This document shows positions 19,481 through 29,880 of a DNA stretch of 64,000 nucleotides, one piece after another (the stretch's first letter is position 1; the number at the start of each line of letters is the position of its first letter). The position numbers and the translations under genes are program-made. The DNA is taken from the NCBI GenBank assembly GCA_963575745.1, contig CAUYUJ010009446.1, positions 994,740 through 1,058,739 of the forward strand, written 5' to 3'. The notes under the pieces are model-generated. The model searched no databases and was not told the DNA's origin. It saw only the letters and a list, made by a program, of their open reading frames with translations. The DNA comes from Prorocentrum cordatum (lineage: Eukaryota > Sar > Dinophyceae > Prorocentrales > Prorocentraceae).

Positions 19481-19554
19481 GAAGGCGACGAGACCAATCC
19501 ACCGCAGGGATGTGGTCATCGCTCTGGTGATGTATCACACGACGAGGTCTCACG

Positions 19555-20000
19555 CGATGAGTGACCTGACCACCTCACCTGAGAGCATCTGTGAATCCAG
19601 AGGTGCGAGGATGCCTCAGGCGAAAGTGGCTGGCTGGACCATCAACGGGCAGGGCATCTCGGAGATCAGAATTGTGAGAGTGTCTCAGGCGACAGTGGCA
19701 TGGCCATCTCAGACCAGAGCATATCGGAACTCAGATGTGCGAAAACTTACAAGCAAAAGTGGCCGCAACAGCATGGAGCAGGCGATCTCTAAGGTCAGAG
19801 ATGTGAGGACGTCCCAAGCGAAGGTGGCCTGACCTCCTCTGCTCAGGACATCTCGGCATCGAGAGATGCGAGGTTGCATCATGCGAAAGTGCTCTGACAA
19901 CCATGGGGCATCTCCGAGGTTAGATGAGAGGAGGTCTCAGGCGACGGTGGTCTGACCACCTGCTCAGGGCATCTCGGAGCCCAGAATTGCGGGTAGGAGC
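19555..20000. repeat. Degenerate ~66-bp tandem repeat
   Basis: About six diverged units containing GGCATCTCGGAG.TCAGA, then GTGAGGA.GTCTCAGGCGA and AGTGG.CTGACCACC. Divergence is much higher than in the neighbouring arrays, so it is older. Confidence 0.7.
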
Positions 20001-20004
20001 CTTG

Positions 20005-20110
20005 GCGACGCAGCCGCAATCGCAACCGCAACCGCAACCGCAATCACAACTGTGGCAAACACAATTTAAACCGCCCAAGCGACGCAACCGCAACCGCAAC
20101 CGCAAGGCGG
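20005..20110. repeat. CGCAAC/CGCAAT hexamer repeat
   Basis: Short array of CGCAAC and CGCAAT hexamers at about 20009-20051 and again at 20079-20105, separated by about 30 bp of unique sequence. Confidence 0.75.
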
Positions 20111-20605
20111 GCTTCCCCTCTGCGCCGCGCGTAACCCACGGTGCGGCACGGGGAGGGGGGGGGGGGCCACACGGGGGCGCCGCGATGCGCCCAGCGTGAG
20201 ATTTGACGACGGTGGTCAACAGTGCCATGACCTGTTTCTTCTTCGAGCGGCCATCGCTCCAAAGTTCAACCTCGAGGATTCCGCGAACAGCAAGTCCGCA
20301 CGAAGCGAAGCGATGCGACCGCCCGGCGCCTCTGCTCGGGGCGCGGGTTACCCAACACCCTCGCGAGCATCGGCGTGGCAGCCGAATCCAAAACTATGGG
20401 AACGTTGTGTTCCTACGTGCTACTGCGGCGAGGCCGGGTTCGCCATGCAAAGAGTACGATGCAGCATCACGGGCTAAGCCTCTGAGGTGCAACAGACGGG
20501 AACCAACCAAACTCACAATTTCGCAACCACTCCCCGGGATAGTCCCAAGATGCCTCCAACAGGCTCTCAGAGCGAACGACACAGAAAAAGCTTGATGATT
20601 GACTC

Positions 20606-20626
20606 CTGTCGTCGTCGCCGCCGTCG

Positions 20627-20677
<51 letters not shown>

Positions 20678-20842
20678 GCTTCGTCGTCGTCTTCACCATC
20701 ATCGTCGTCGTCGTCGTTTTGTCGTCGTCGTCGTCGTCGACGTCGTCGTCGTCGTCGTCGTCGTCGGGTGCGTCGTCGATGTCGTGGTCATCGCTGTCGT
20801 CATCGTCGTCGCTATCTCTCTCTCTCTCTCTCTCTCTCTCCT
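20606..20842. repeat. CGT microsatellite followed by CT dinucleotide tract
   Basis: About 200 bp of CGT/CGC triplets (20606-20812) passing into about 28 bp of CT (20813-20840). Arg-, Val- and Ser-rich ORFs over it are artefacts. Confidence 0.9.
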
Positions 20843-21004
20843 CGCACCGCCTGCTTTCCTTCCCTCCTCCTCCGCCTGAAGGCTCATCTTAAAACGGGGG
20901 GGGTTGGGGATGACCCTCCGGACTTCTTAAGGCCTCCCAGAAATGGCTTGAGGCCTGAGGGTCACGTAAAAACGCCACAGGAGCCTCTCAGAGGCCTGCC
21001 ACCG

Positions 21005-21120
21005 ACCTCTGCGCGGCCTGGCGACAGGCCTGTGGTGGGCTGGTGCACAGGCTATGCGAGGGCCAGTCGCGGGGCGCAGGGCCTCTAAGGAGCCCAGCAC
21101 AGCCTGTCGACAAGCCTGCC
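21005..21120. repeat. Palindrome-dense satellite, block 2
   Basis: Short block with CAGGCCTGTGG, TGTCGAC and GCACAGGC, in the same family as 15735-16350; it precedes the second hairpin-satellite block, as block 1 does. Confidence 0.8.
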
Positions 21121-21129
21121 ACACATAGG

Positions 21130-21860
21130 AGAGCTGCAAATACACCCCAGAGGGCTCCAGGAGGGCTAGAGAAGGCAGAGACTCGTCCTGTCAAAACAAA
21201 CATTTTCACAGCGCGAGCCCCCTAGCGCCAGGAGCCAGGAGCGATCCGAGAGCGCTCCAGGAGAGTCCAAGAGGTTCCCCCCCCATCAGTCCCAAGCAAT
21301 TTCCAAGAGGGCGCCAAGAAGGGTATCATGTCGTCCCGAGAGGGCTCCAAGAGGGCCCCGAGAGAGCAGAGGCTCGCGCTGTCAAAACCGACGTTTTGAC
21401 AGCGCGAGCCCCCTGGCGCCAGGAGCTTCAAGAGCGTTCCGAGAGGGCTCCAGGAGAGCACCAAGAAAGCCCCACTCAGGCCCAAGAGGGCTCCAAAAGA
21501 GCGGATAGGGAAGTTTAAGGTCTTCCCGAGAGGGCTCCAACACGCCCAGAGAAGGCAGAGGCTCGCGCTGTCAACACAAACGTTTTGACAACGCGAGCAC
21601 TTGGTGCCAGGAGCTCCAGGAACGCTCCCATTGCGCCCCAGGAGCCCGGGAGAGGGCCTCAGGAGAGTTCTTAGAAGACCCCTCGAGCCCAAGAGGGTCC
21701 CAAGAGTGCGCATAGGAAGGCTTCAGGTCGCCCCGAGAAAGCTCCAAGAGAGCTCGGACCAGACAGAGGCACGCGCTGTGAAAACATACGTTTTGACAGC
21801 GCGAGTCCCCTGGCGCCAGGAGCCCAAGGAACGCTCCCAGAGCGCCCACGGAGCCCGGCA
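21130..21860. repeat. ~190-bp hairpin satellite, block 2 (four units)
   Basis: Hairpins at 21180-21217, 21371-21410, 21560-21597 and 21768-21806, spaced 191, 189 and 208 bp. The 21371 copy has an 18-bp perfect stem around CGAC. The others carry mismatches in the left arm or loop (for example loop ACAAAC or ACATAC), so only some copies keep full pairing. Spacers are rich in CCAAGAG and CTCCAGGAG. Confidence 0.87.
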
Positions 21861-23395
21861 CGGTCTGTCGACAGGCCTGTGGTAGGCCTGTGCACATGCT
21901 GTGCACAGGCCTGTCGCGGTGCGCGGGCTTCCTCAGAGGCCCACCACAGGCCTGTGCACAGCCTGTCGACAGGCCTGCGGCAGGCCTGTGTACAGGCTAT
22001 GCATCGGCCTGTCACGGTGCGCGGACCCCCTCAGAGGCCTGCCACAGGCCTGTGCACTGCCTATCGACAGGCCTAGCACATGCCTATTGACAGGCTATGC
22101 ACAGGCCTGTCGCGGGGCCCATGCTCTCTCGGAGGCCCGCCACAGGCCTGTGCACAGCCTGTCGATAGGCCTGTGGTAGGCCTGTACACAGGCTATGCAC
22201 AGGCCTGTCGCGGTGCGCCGGGCCCTCTCAGAGGCCCGCCACAGGCCTGTGCACAGCCTGTGCACAGGCCTGTGGCAGGCCTGTGCGCAGGCTATGCACA
22301 GGCTTGTCGCGGTGCGCGGGCTTCGTCAGAGGCCCGCCACAGGCCTGTGCACAGCCTGTCGACAGGCCTGTGGTAGGCCTGTGCACAGCCTGTCGACAGG
22401 CCCGTGGTAGGCCTGTGTACAAGCTATGCATAGGCCTATCGCGGTGCGCGGACCCCCTCAGAGGCCCGCCACAGGCCTGTGCACAGGCCTGTCGCGGTGC
22501 GCCGGGCCCCCTCAGAGGCCCGCCACAGGCCTGTGCACAGCGTGTCGACAGGCCTGTGGTAGGCCTGTGCACAGGCTATGCATAGGCCTGTCGCGAGGCG
22601 CGGGCCTGAGAGGCCCGCCACAAGCCCGTGCACAGCCTGTCGATAGGCCTGTGGTAGGCCTGTGCACAGGCTATGCATAGGCCTGTCGCGGGGCGCCAGG
22701 CCCTCAGAGGCCCGCCACAGGCCTGTGCACAGCCTGTCGATAGGCCTGTGCACAGGCTATGCATAGGCCTGTCGCGGGGCGCCGGGCCCCCCAGAGGCCC
22801 GCCACAGGCCTGTGCACAGCCTGTCGATAGGCCTGTGGTAGGCCTGTGCACACCCTATGCATAGGCCTGTCGCGGGCACCGGACACCCCCGATGCCCGCC
22901 ACAGGCCTGTGCACAGCCGTGGTAGGCCTGTGCGCACCCTATGCACAGGCCTGTCGCGGTGCGCCGGGCACCCCAGAGGCTCGCCACAGGCCTGTGCGCA
23001 GCCTGTCGACAGGCCTGTGGTAGGCCTGTGCACAGGCCATGCACAGGCCTATGCCTAGGCCTGTACACAGGCTGTACACAGCCCTACGGACCTGGAACGC
23101 ACAGGCCCTGAGACAGCCTATCCACAGGCCCATCGACAGGCCTGCGCACAGGCTATGCACATGCCTATCGACAGGCCTGTGCACAAGCTGCGCATAGGCC
23201 TGTCACAGACCTGTCGACTGACCCATCGATAAGCTGTGCACAGGCCTGTCACAGGCCTGTCGGTAGCCTGTGCATAGGCCTGTCAAAGGCCTATCGACTG
23301 GCTGTGCACTGCCCTACCGCGGAGCCTGTCAGAGGCCTATGCACAAGGTGTGCACAGACCCACAGGTGACCTATCATAGGCTATGCATAGGCTAT
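21860..23395. repeat. Palindrome-dense satellite, block 3
   Basis: The longest block, with a loose ~95-130-bp higher-order unit: CAGAGGCCCGCCACAGGCC, then palindromes TGTGCACA, CTGTCGACAG and CACAGGCCTG, then GGCCTGTCGCGG. Copies get more irregular towards 23395. Confidence 0.88.
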
Positions 23396-23985
23396 CGCCG
23401 GGATTGTTGAGTGGTGCCCTGCGGGGCTGCGATCTGCGCAACTGTCGCCACTTTCGTGGGCTCCTGCCTGTCCCCTGCGGGGCTGCGATCTGCGCAACTG
23501 TCGCCACTTTCGTGGGTTCCTGGGAGGCCCAGCGGAGGTACGTCATACGCAGATCACTTTGAGGCCTCCCTGTCCCCTGCGGGGCTGCGATCTGCGCAAC
23601 TGTCGCCACTTTCGTGGGTTCCTGGGAGGCCCAGCGGAGGTTCCCCAGAGGCCCGCCACAGGCCTGTGCACAGCCTGTCGATAGGCCTGTGCACAGGCTA
23701 TGCATAGGCCTGTCGCCACCGGGGTTCCTGGGAGGCCCGCCGGAGGTACGTGCACAGCTGTCATTTGGGGTCTGTGGGCCTGCGGGGCTGCGATCTGCGC
23801 AACTGTCGCCACTTTCGTGGGTTCCTGGGAGGCCCAGCGGAGGTACGTCATAAGCAGATCACTTTGGGGCCTCCCTCTCCCCTGCGGGGGTGCGATCTGC
23901 GCAACTGTCGCCACTTTCGTGGGTTCCCGGGAAGCCCAGCGGAGGCACGTCTTACGCAGGCCACTTTAAGGTCTCCCTGTCCCCT
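23396..23985. repeat. ~100-bp tandem repeat with a nested palindromic block
   Basis: Units contain CCTGCGGGGCTGCGATCTGC, AACTGTCGCCACTTTCGTGG and GGAGGCCCAGCGGAGGTACG; copies start near 23416, 23475, 23575, 23785 and 23880. A 60-bp palindrome-dense segment sits inside one unit (23650-23710). The unit's tail reappears at 25406-25442 after the 9-bp array. Confidence 0.85.
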
Positions 23986-25398
23986 TGGCGCACCTGGCGC
24001 GCACCTGGCGCACCTGGCGCGCATCTGGCGCGCTGGGCGCACCTGACGCACCTGACGCGCTGGACGCACGTGGCGCGCACCTGGCGCACCTGACGCACCT
24101 GGCGCACTTGGCGCACCTGTCGCACCTGGCGCACCTGGCGCACCTGACGCACCTGGCGCGCACCTGGCGCGCACCTGGCGCACCTGGCGCGCCTGGCGCG
24201 CCTGGTGCAACTGGCGCACCTGGCGCACCTGGCGCGCACCTGGCGCACACCTGGCGCACACCTGGCGCACCTGGCGCACCTTGCGCATCTGGCGCACCTG
24301 GCGCACCTGGCACACCTGGCGCACACCTGGCGCACCTGGCGCACACCTGGCGCACACCTGGCGCATCTGGCTCACGCGCCTGGCGCACCTGGCGCGCCTG
24401 GCACACCTGGTGCATCTGGCGCACACCTGGCGCGCTGGGCGCACCTGGCGCACCTGCCACACCTAGCGCAGACCTGGCGCACCTGGCGCGCCTGTCGCAC
24501 GTGGCGCACCTGGCGCACCTGTCGCACCTGGCGCACATGGCGCACCTGGCTCACTTGGCGCGCCTGGCGCAACTGGCGCACCTGGCACACCTGGGGGAAT
24601 GGCGCACCTGGCGCACCTGGCGCGCACCTGGCGCACACGTGGCGCACACCTGGCGCAACTGGCGCACCTGGCGCGCGCCTGGCGCGCACCTGGCGCGCAC
24701 CTGGCGCGCACCTGACGCGCTGGGCGCACCTGGCGCACCTGGCGCGCTGGGAGCACCCGGCGCGCTGGGTGCACCTGGCGCGCTGGGCGCACTTGACGCA
24801 CCTGGCACACCTGGCGCACCTTGCGCACCTGGCGCGCCTGGCGCGCATGGCGCAACTGGCGCGCCTGGCGCAACTGGCGCACCTGGCGCACCTGGCGCGC
24901 ACCTGGCGCACACCTGGCGCACACCTGGCGCACCTGGCGCACCTTGCGCATCTGGCGCACCTGGCGCACCTGGCACACCTGGCGCACACCTGGCGCACAC
25001 CTGGCGCACCTGGCGCACACCTGGCGCACACCTGGCGCACACCTGGCGCACACCTGGCGCACCTGGCTCACGCGCCTGGCGCACCTGGCGCACCTGGTGC
25101 GCCTGGCGCGCCTGGCGCACCTGGCGCACCTGGCGCGCCTGGCGCACCTGGCGTACCTGGCGCATCTGGCGCACCTGGCGCACCTGGCGCGCTGGGCGCA
25201 CCTGGCGCACCTGGCACATCGGGCGCACACCTGGCGCACACCTGGCGCACACTTGGCGTACCTGGCGCGCCTGGCGCACCTGGCGAACCTGGCGCGCCTG
25301 GCGCGCCTGGCGCACCTGGCGCACGTGGCGCACCTGGCGCACCTGGCGCACCTGGCGCACCTGGCGCGCCTGGCGCGCTTGGCTCACCTGGCGCGCAT
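23983..25398. repeat. 9-bp CACCTGGCG minisatellite
   Basis: About 1.4 kb of CACCTGGCG with variants. All six frames are open for hundreds of codons, including Gly-Ala-Pro triplets that mimic collagen; since every frame and both strands are open I do not call a gene. It lies between the two halves of a ~100-bp repeat unit. Confidence 0.93.
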
Positions 25399-25413
25399 GG
25401 GCTTCTGGGAGGC

Positions 25414-25735
25414 TCAGCGGAGGTACGTCCTACGCAGATCATCACTATACCATGGCGTCGAAATGTCCTTCGTAACCAAACCTGTGCACGTCGTGCACCT
25501 TTTTCCTCCTCCGCCTCCTGGCCAGCGCAGCTTTTCGCTTCTCGCGGGTGCCTGGGCCAATGCGCCCGAGCAAGAGAATTTCTGGCTCCTCATCTCATTC
25601 CCTTCCCGCGTCAAATCGCCGAGGAATCGTTTCATGATGAGCTGCTGGTTGGGATAAAGCTCTAAGCAGGCAGAACAAGCCCAAATGTTCTCGCCCTTTA
25701 TTATCTGGATTCGTCTGAGCCAAGATGGCACCATC
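25414..25735 (-). pseudogene. Possible retroposed fragment with Cys motif and SL-like 5' end
   Basis: On the minus strand the segment starts with GCCATCTTGGCTCA (13 of 14 to the SL core, 25714-25735), then an open frame with KGENIWACSACLELYPNQQL (a CxxC pair) and MKRFLGDLTREGNEM, ending near 25414 in the ~100-bp repeat tail. Moderate GC and protein-like composition stand out from the satellites. I recognise no family. If the SL relic is real this is a decayed processed gene. Confidence 0.3.
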
Positions 25736-25774
25736 TTTGGTATCGTTCTCGTCCACGCAGTACAATGGACAGTT

Positions 25775-25935
25775 CGTACGATGCAATGCAATGCGTACCG
25801 ATGCAATGCAAAACATACTGATGCAACACACTGTAATGCAGAGATCCAAAGCAATGCGCTGCTACATCAGGCAAGCACATACACACGTAGCGATACAATT
25901 CAATGCAGCGCAATGCGGGGCAATGCTATGCAACG
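25775..25935. repeat. Degenerate GCAAT/ATGCA repeat
   Basis: CAATGCAATGCG-type motifs recur irregularly for about 160 bp. Confidence 0.6.
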
Positions 25936-26283
25936 CGCGTGAAACGCTTCCAGTTCGTGAGCTTCACCATCGTGAGGAGATCTCAAAAGGAACAAGGGCA
26001 GGTACCTGAAAACGAGCCGCCCTTCATGCAAGCAACTGCTGGAGGTTATACACATAGTGGTCATCAGTTGCGAGGAGGTCTCGCTCGAAAGCGAGATGTG
26101 GAACAACGCCTGCTCACCGATTTCAGCATAGTTTTCATGTTTGCGCTATTGTCGTTGGAAATGGCGAGGACCTCGTTCGATTTTGAAAAGGACCCGCACC
26201 CCATTCGAATGAGTGCGAGATTCTGACATAGGTCCAAGCCTAAATGCTGGTGGCGCTGAGCATGAGGGCCGCGAGAAGGATCG
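25936..26283. other. No gene recognised
   Basis: Mid-GC sequence without a convincing ORF or repeat. Confidence 0.4.
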
Positions 26284-26525
26284 ATGACGATGATGATGCT
26301 GTTGATGCTGATGATGCCTGCCACGACGGAATGTGGGTGGGTGGGTGTGTGGGAGAAGAGGAATGAGGGCCCAACGACGATGCTGCTGCTGCTGCTGCTG
26401 ATGATGATGCTTTTGATGATGACAATCATAATGACGATGGTGATGATGCGGACAAGGAGGAAAAAGAGGAGGAGGAGGAGGAGGAGGAGGACGAGAGGAG
26501 GAGAGGAGGAGGACGAGGAGGATCT
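26284..26525. repeat. GAT/GCT then GGA microsatellite
   Basis: GATGAT and GCTGCT tracts interrupted by GTGGGTGGGTG, changing to GGA/GAG at about 26455. Confidence 0.85.
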
Positions 26526-26564
26526 GGGGACAATTGATTCAGCTCCCATGCGGGCCCCCGATAT

Positions 26565-27117
26565 GTGTGCGTAGCCGAGACCTAAGAGAGACGAGAGAGA
26601 GCCGACAACAGAGACGCGAGAGGAGAGAGGAGAGAGAGAGAGAGGAGGAGGAGGAGGAGGAGGAGGAGGAGGAGATGATGCTCCGGACGGAGATGCATGC
26701 TGCTGCCATTCCGCGAGCGCTCATGGTTCTGATGACGATGCCGGCTCCGACTCGCGTGCGTACTGGGGCTGATTATGGATCGCCGCTGATGATGATGACG
26801 ACGGTGATGGTGGGCCTGATGCCAGAAAACGACGACGACTACGATGATGAGAGCTGATGATGATGAGGAGGACAAGGGGGGTTGAGGATGGAAACATTGA
26901 ATGGATATGATGATGATGATGAGGAGGAGCAGGAGAGTCGAGGATGAGGAGGCTGAAGATCGAGGACGAGGTGGAGGAGTCAGATTTAGGATGGAGGTCC
27001 AAGGGGAAAGGGGCGAGAGAACGAGAGAGAGAGAGAGAGAGAGCGAGGACGAGAGAGAGAGAGAGAGAGGGAGACAGGGAGAGCGAGGGACAGAGAGAGA
27101 GAGAGAGAGAGAGAACG

Positions 27118-27187
<70 letters not shown>
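26565..27187. repeat. GA / GGA / GAT / TA microsatellite cluster
   Basis: GA and GGA tracts (26590-26680), GAT tracts (26785-26930), GA tracts (27010-27115), a 20-bp TA tract (27118-27137) and GA again (27138-27187). The last GA tract abuts the 3' end of the minus-strand gene fragment at 27188-28424. Confidence 0.88.
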
Positions 27188-27191
<4 letters not shown>

Positions 27192-28424
27192 GGCTGTGGC
27201 AGTACTTCGCCAGCAGCCTCGCCGCCGATGCGACTGGGCTGTGGCAAGTGGATGGTCCGGCTCCAGATGGAGAAGGCAAAGTCCAGCACATCGCGGGTGT
27301 ACCAAACCTCGCCTATGCCCATCTTCAGCTCGGACCCCGAAGCCTCTGCAGCCTCCGCAGCTGCTCCAGCTCCTTCTCCGTCTTGTCGATATCCTCGCTG
27401 GCCTGGCTGCGCAGCGCCTGCAGCCTGCACATGGACTCGGCCGAGCGGGGAGCCTTCATGAGCAGGAGAGGTACTAGATCAGCTCGGTCAGTTGGTCCTT
27501 CTTGGCAGTGGCCTTGTCGATCAGGGCCTGGAGGCTGGCACCAGCCTGAGCGGTCGATTCCAATGGCCCCTCCCGCGCAGGATTGGCCTCCTTCTGCTTG
27601 TGGGTCTCCTTGTTATTGTCCTTGTTCGCCTTCTTCAGCCTGGTCAAGAAGCTCGTCCACTGGTTGCTTCTCGTCACCGTCGTCGCTGGAGAGGTTGAAG
27701 AACTGGCAGCTGCCGATGCCTGCTGCCTGCGAATGTCCCGCATCTTGATGAACTCCTCCCTGTTCTGGCTGATGACCTTGCGCTCCTCCACTTGGGCGGC
27801 TGCGCGCTGGGCCCCCTGCTTCAGGAGGGTTTCCGGCGGAGCTGACCTCTTGCAGCAAGGGCAGCTCGAGCGGAACCCGAAGTTCACACCTTCCGCTTGA
27901 GCGAGTCCGAGCATGGCGTGCACCCCCTAGGTGGCACGCGCTGACCACTCGGCACCGGCTCCGCTTTCTTGCTGCCCTCTAGGTGCTTGTGGGCGCTGGC
28001 CTTGACTCGCTTCCGACGGCGCCAGCCCGTGGCCAGCTCCTTCTTCTTGGCTTTGGCCTTCGCGGTGAGCTGCTTCTTCACGGGTCTCGCTTTTGCTTAG
28101 GCCCTCACCCAGGGCCTGAGCGGTCGACGCGGAGACAGCGGCTTCACCAGCCACTGGCCCCCGACTTTGACCTTCCGCGGCGGCGAGCGCCAGCTGGACA
28201 TGGGGGCCCACCTGCCCTCCATCCTGCCCAGCCAGCCCGTCCTCGATGATCAGCTCGAAATCACCAAGGCTGTCTCTCAGCTCCGTGAGGAGCCGCCTGT
28301 CTATCAGGTGCACTGGGGGCCTCACTTTCATGCCGCCAGCGCCATCGGCTCCGACGCGCTGCGCCGCTCCGAATCGCGCGCGCCGACACTGGGGTGCAAC
28401 CACCTCCAGCCGAAACGGCTAGGA
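27188..28424 (-). pseudogene. Retroposed gene fragment (ORF1-like) with degenerate SL at its 5' end
   Basis: Between a GGA microsatellite (from 28425) and a GA microsatellite (to 27187). The minus strand begins with a degenerate SL (28404-28424: TCCTAGCCGTTTCGGCTGGAG). Coding: MKVRPPVHLIDRRLLTELRD from about 28331, then a shift near 28090 into a Lys-rich stretch (VKKQLTAKAKAKKKELATGW), then a shift back near 27925 into FGFRSSCPCCKRSAPPETL and a helical region ending LTELI at 27474. A short coiled-coil ORF (27325-27459) follows. Basic, CPCC-containing and helical: it may be a LINE ORF1 or a host retrogene. Frameshifts make it a pseudogene unless introns explain them. Confidence 0.5.
28404..28424 (-). 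other. Degenerate DinoSL relic
   Basis: Aligns to the SL with one deleted G and four substitutions; it keeps TAGCC, TTT and GGCT. The GGA microsatellite begins at the next base, exactly as at the three stronger SL copies, which supports the call. Confidence 0.5.
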
Positions 28425-28510
28425 GGGGGAGGAGGAGGAGGAGGAGGAGGAGGAGGAGGAGACCTGGAGAGGAGGAAGAGGAGGAGACCTGGAGAACGTG
28501 GAGGAGGAAC
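28425..28510. repeat. GGA microsatellite
   Basis: GGA/GAG triplets with a short ACCTGGAGA interruption, abutting the degenerate SL at 28424. Confidence 0.88.
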
Positions 28511-28599
28511 AAAAAGGAGGAGGGAGAAGAGGACGCAGGACGCGGGGCGCGGCGAGCGACGCTATCGCGTCGGCGGGCCGCGACCCACGCGCCGCGCGC

Positions 28600-29155
28600 C
28601 GCGGCCACCGGCCCGCTCAGGCCTCGATGGCCCCGTCCTAGAGCCCGACGAAGCCGCGCTCCAGGAAGGCGCCCGCCAGGGTCGACGGCGAAAACGGGGC
28701 GCTCGTCGATGTCCAAGGTGGTGCGCAGCGCATCGACAATGGTTCCCCGAACAACAGGTTCATCAAGGACCATCCGCGGCGGGGGAGGCGGAGGCTGAAT
28801 CTCAAGCCCTTCCGCGCGCCCTCCTTTTTCACGGAGCGAAGCGCGCCTCGCCCTTCGGCAGCTCGAGCTTTTCGGAGGCGCAGTACACGAACTGGCCAAC
28901 GGCGCGCACGCGAGCAGAGGCTGGGAGACGCGTCGACCCCACGAGGCGCGCCCTCGGGGAGGGCAGCTTTAAGGGCGGCGCCCGCCTGTCCACCAAAGGG
29001 GGCCCGTCGCCAGCTTGCTACGCGCGGCTTCGACGTCGACCCCGAACGGTTCGACGAGGGGGGCGGTTCGTCGAAGGGGAGGTCGAACGGCTCGTCGAAG
29101 GCAAACTGGATCAGCTCGCGAGCACAACACTTAGCGACGCCGGCGGCGAGTAGCA
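28600..29155 (-). pseudogene. Decayed hypothetical gene fragment
   Basis: Minus-strand sequence with protein-like pieces in different frames: FDEPFDLPFDEPPPSSN (about 29100), FGVDVEAARSKLATGPLWW (about 29030), GQFVYCASEKLELPKGEARF (about 28870), then MVLDEPVVRGTIVDALRTT and DIDERPVFAVDPGGRLPGA (28768-28670). Frame changes between pieces mean small introns or decay. No family recognised. Confidence 0.35.
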
Positions 29156-29176
29156 ACTCTTCCCAGGAATCCCCAA

Positions 29177-29671
29177 TGAAATCAGCCAGGCATCCCGCAG
29201 CGCGTACGTCATAATTTCAGACGCAAGGGCAAATGCTGCTACAAGTGGCCGTGGCCTTCGAAACCTCAAGCACTAACAAGAGTATACGGTGGCAAAGTAA
29301 TCGCAAAAGCCGCGTTCAAGTCCGCAAGTTCCATCAAGAGCACATGGTGGCAAGATCTATCTTGGGCCCACATTGGGGGCACCAGAAATATCACCTACCA
29401 GACACGAGCCCTCATTGGACCCCCCATCGCTGTACTCTCATACTTTTTTTTGAGCAGGAGCAGTTGCGGAGCAGAGGGAGAGGGCAGGAGGCTCGGTGAC
29501 CTTGGAGGCCTTCCGGCAGCGCAAGGAAGGTCACCGGCCCCTGGGGCTCTCTGCCCAGACAGAAACTCCCAAGGCCACTCATTCACAGGAAAACGAATCG
29601 TGAGACAATTCACTCCTATCTTAAAGGCGTGGCCTTCCCGATGGGGTCTGCGGCAACTGCGACAGCGCTAG
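29177..29671 (+). CDS. Hypothetical ORF without clear start
   Basis: An open plus-strand frame reads KCCYKWPWPSKPQALTRVYG, then AAFKSASSIKSTWWQDLSW and LIGPPIAVLSYFFLSRSS, and runs on to a stop at 29671. No ATG near its beginning. Its last third crosses a copy of the ~55-bp repeat also found at 32230 and 32315. Possible exon or element 3' remnant; no family recognised. Confidence 0.22.
29497..29553. repeat. Dispersed ~55-bp repeat, copy 1
   Basis: GCTCGGTGACCTTGGAGGCC, a short variable segment, then GAAGGTCACCGGCCCCTGGG. Two more copies lie inside the DIRS-like element at about 32227-32282 and 32312-32367, same orientation. Confidence 0.75.
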
Positions 29672-29880
29672 AATACAAGAACAGTGAGCGATGCATGAGC
29701 GACGTATTTTCACTGTCAGGCAAGCGCCGTGGGACCACACGGGTGTTTCTCTAAAGCAGTCGCGCCGTGGAACCACGGCAGAGTGCAATTATCACCTCAC
29801 AAAAGCCACACTCCAGAGTTCGTGTCCCATCCCCATCTTCAAATGCCCTTGGGAGGGCGGGCGGGGTCTTTAACTTGCAT

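Noticed and set aside
15735-23395. Cys/His/Arg/Pro-rich repeat peptides on both strands
   Set aside because: Direct consequence of the palindromic satellite, which reads nearly alike on both strands.
15735-23395. CRISPR-like array
   Set aside because: Repeats are not separated by unique, equal-length spacers, no cas genes occur, and the genome is eukaryotic.
23983-25475. Collagen-like Gly-Ala-Pro protein
   Set aside because: The 9-bp repeat opens all six frames equally; no signal peptide, unique domain or conserved frame.
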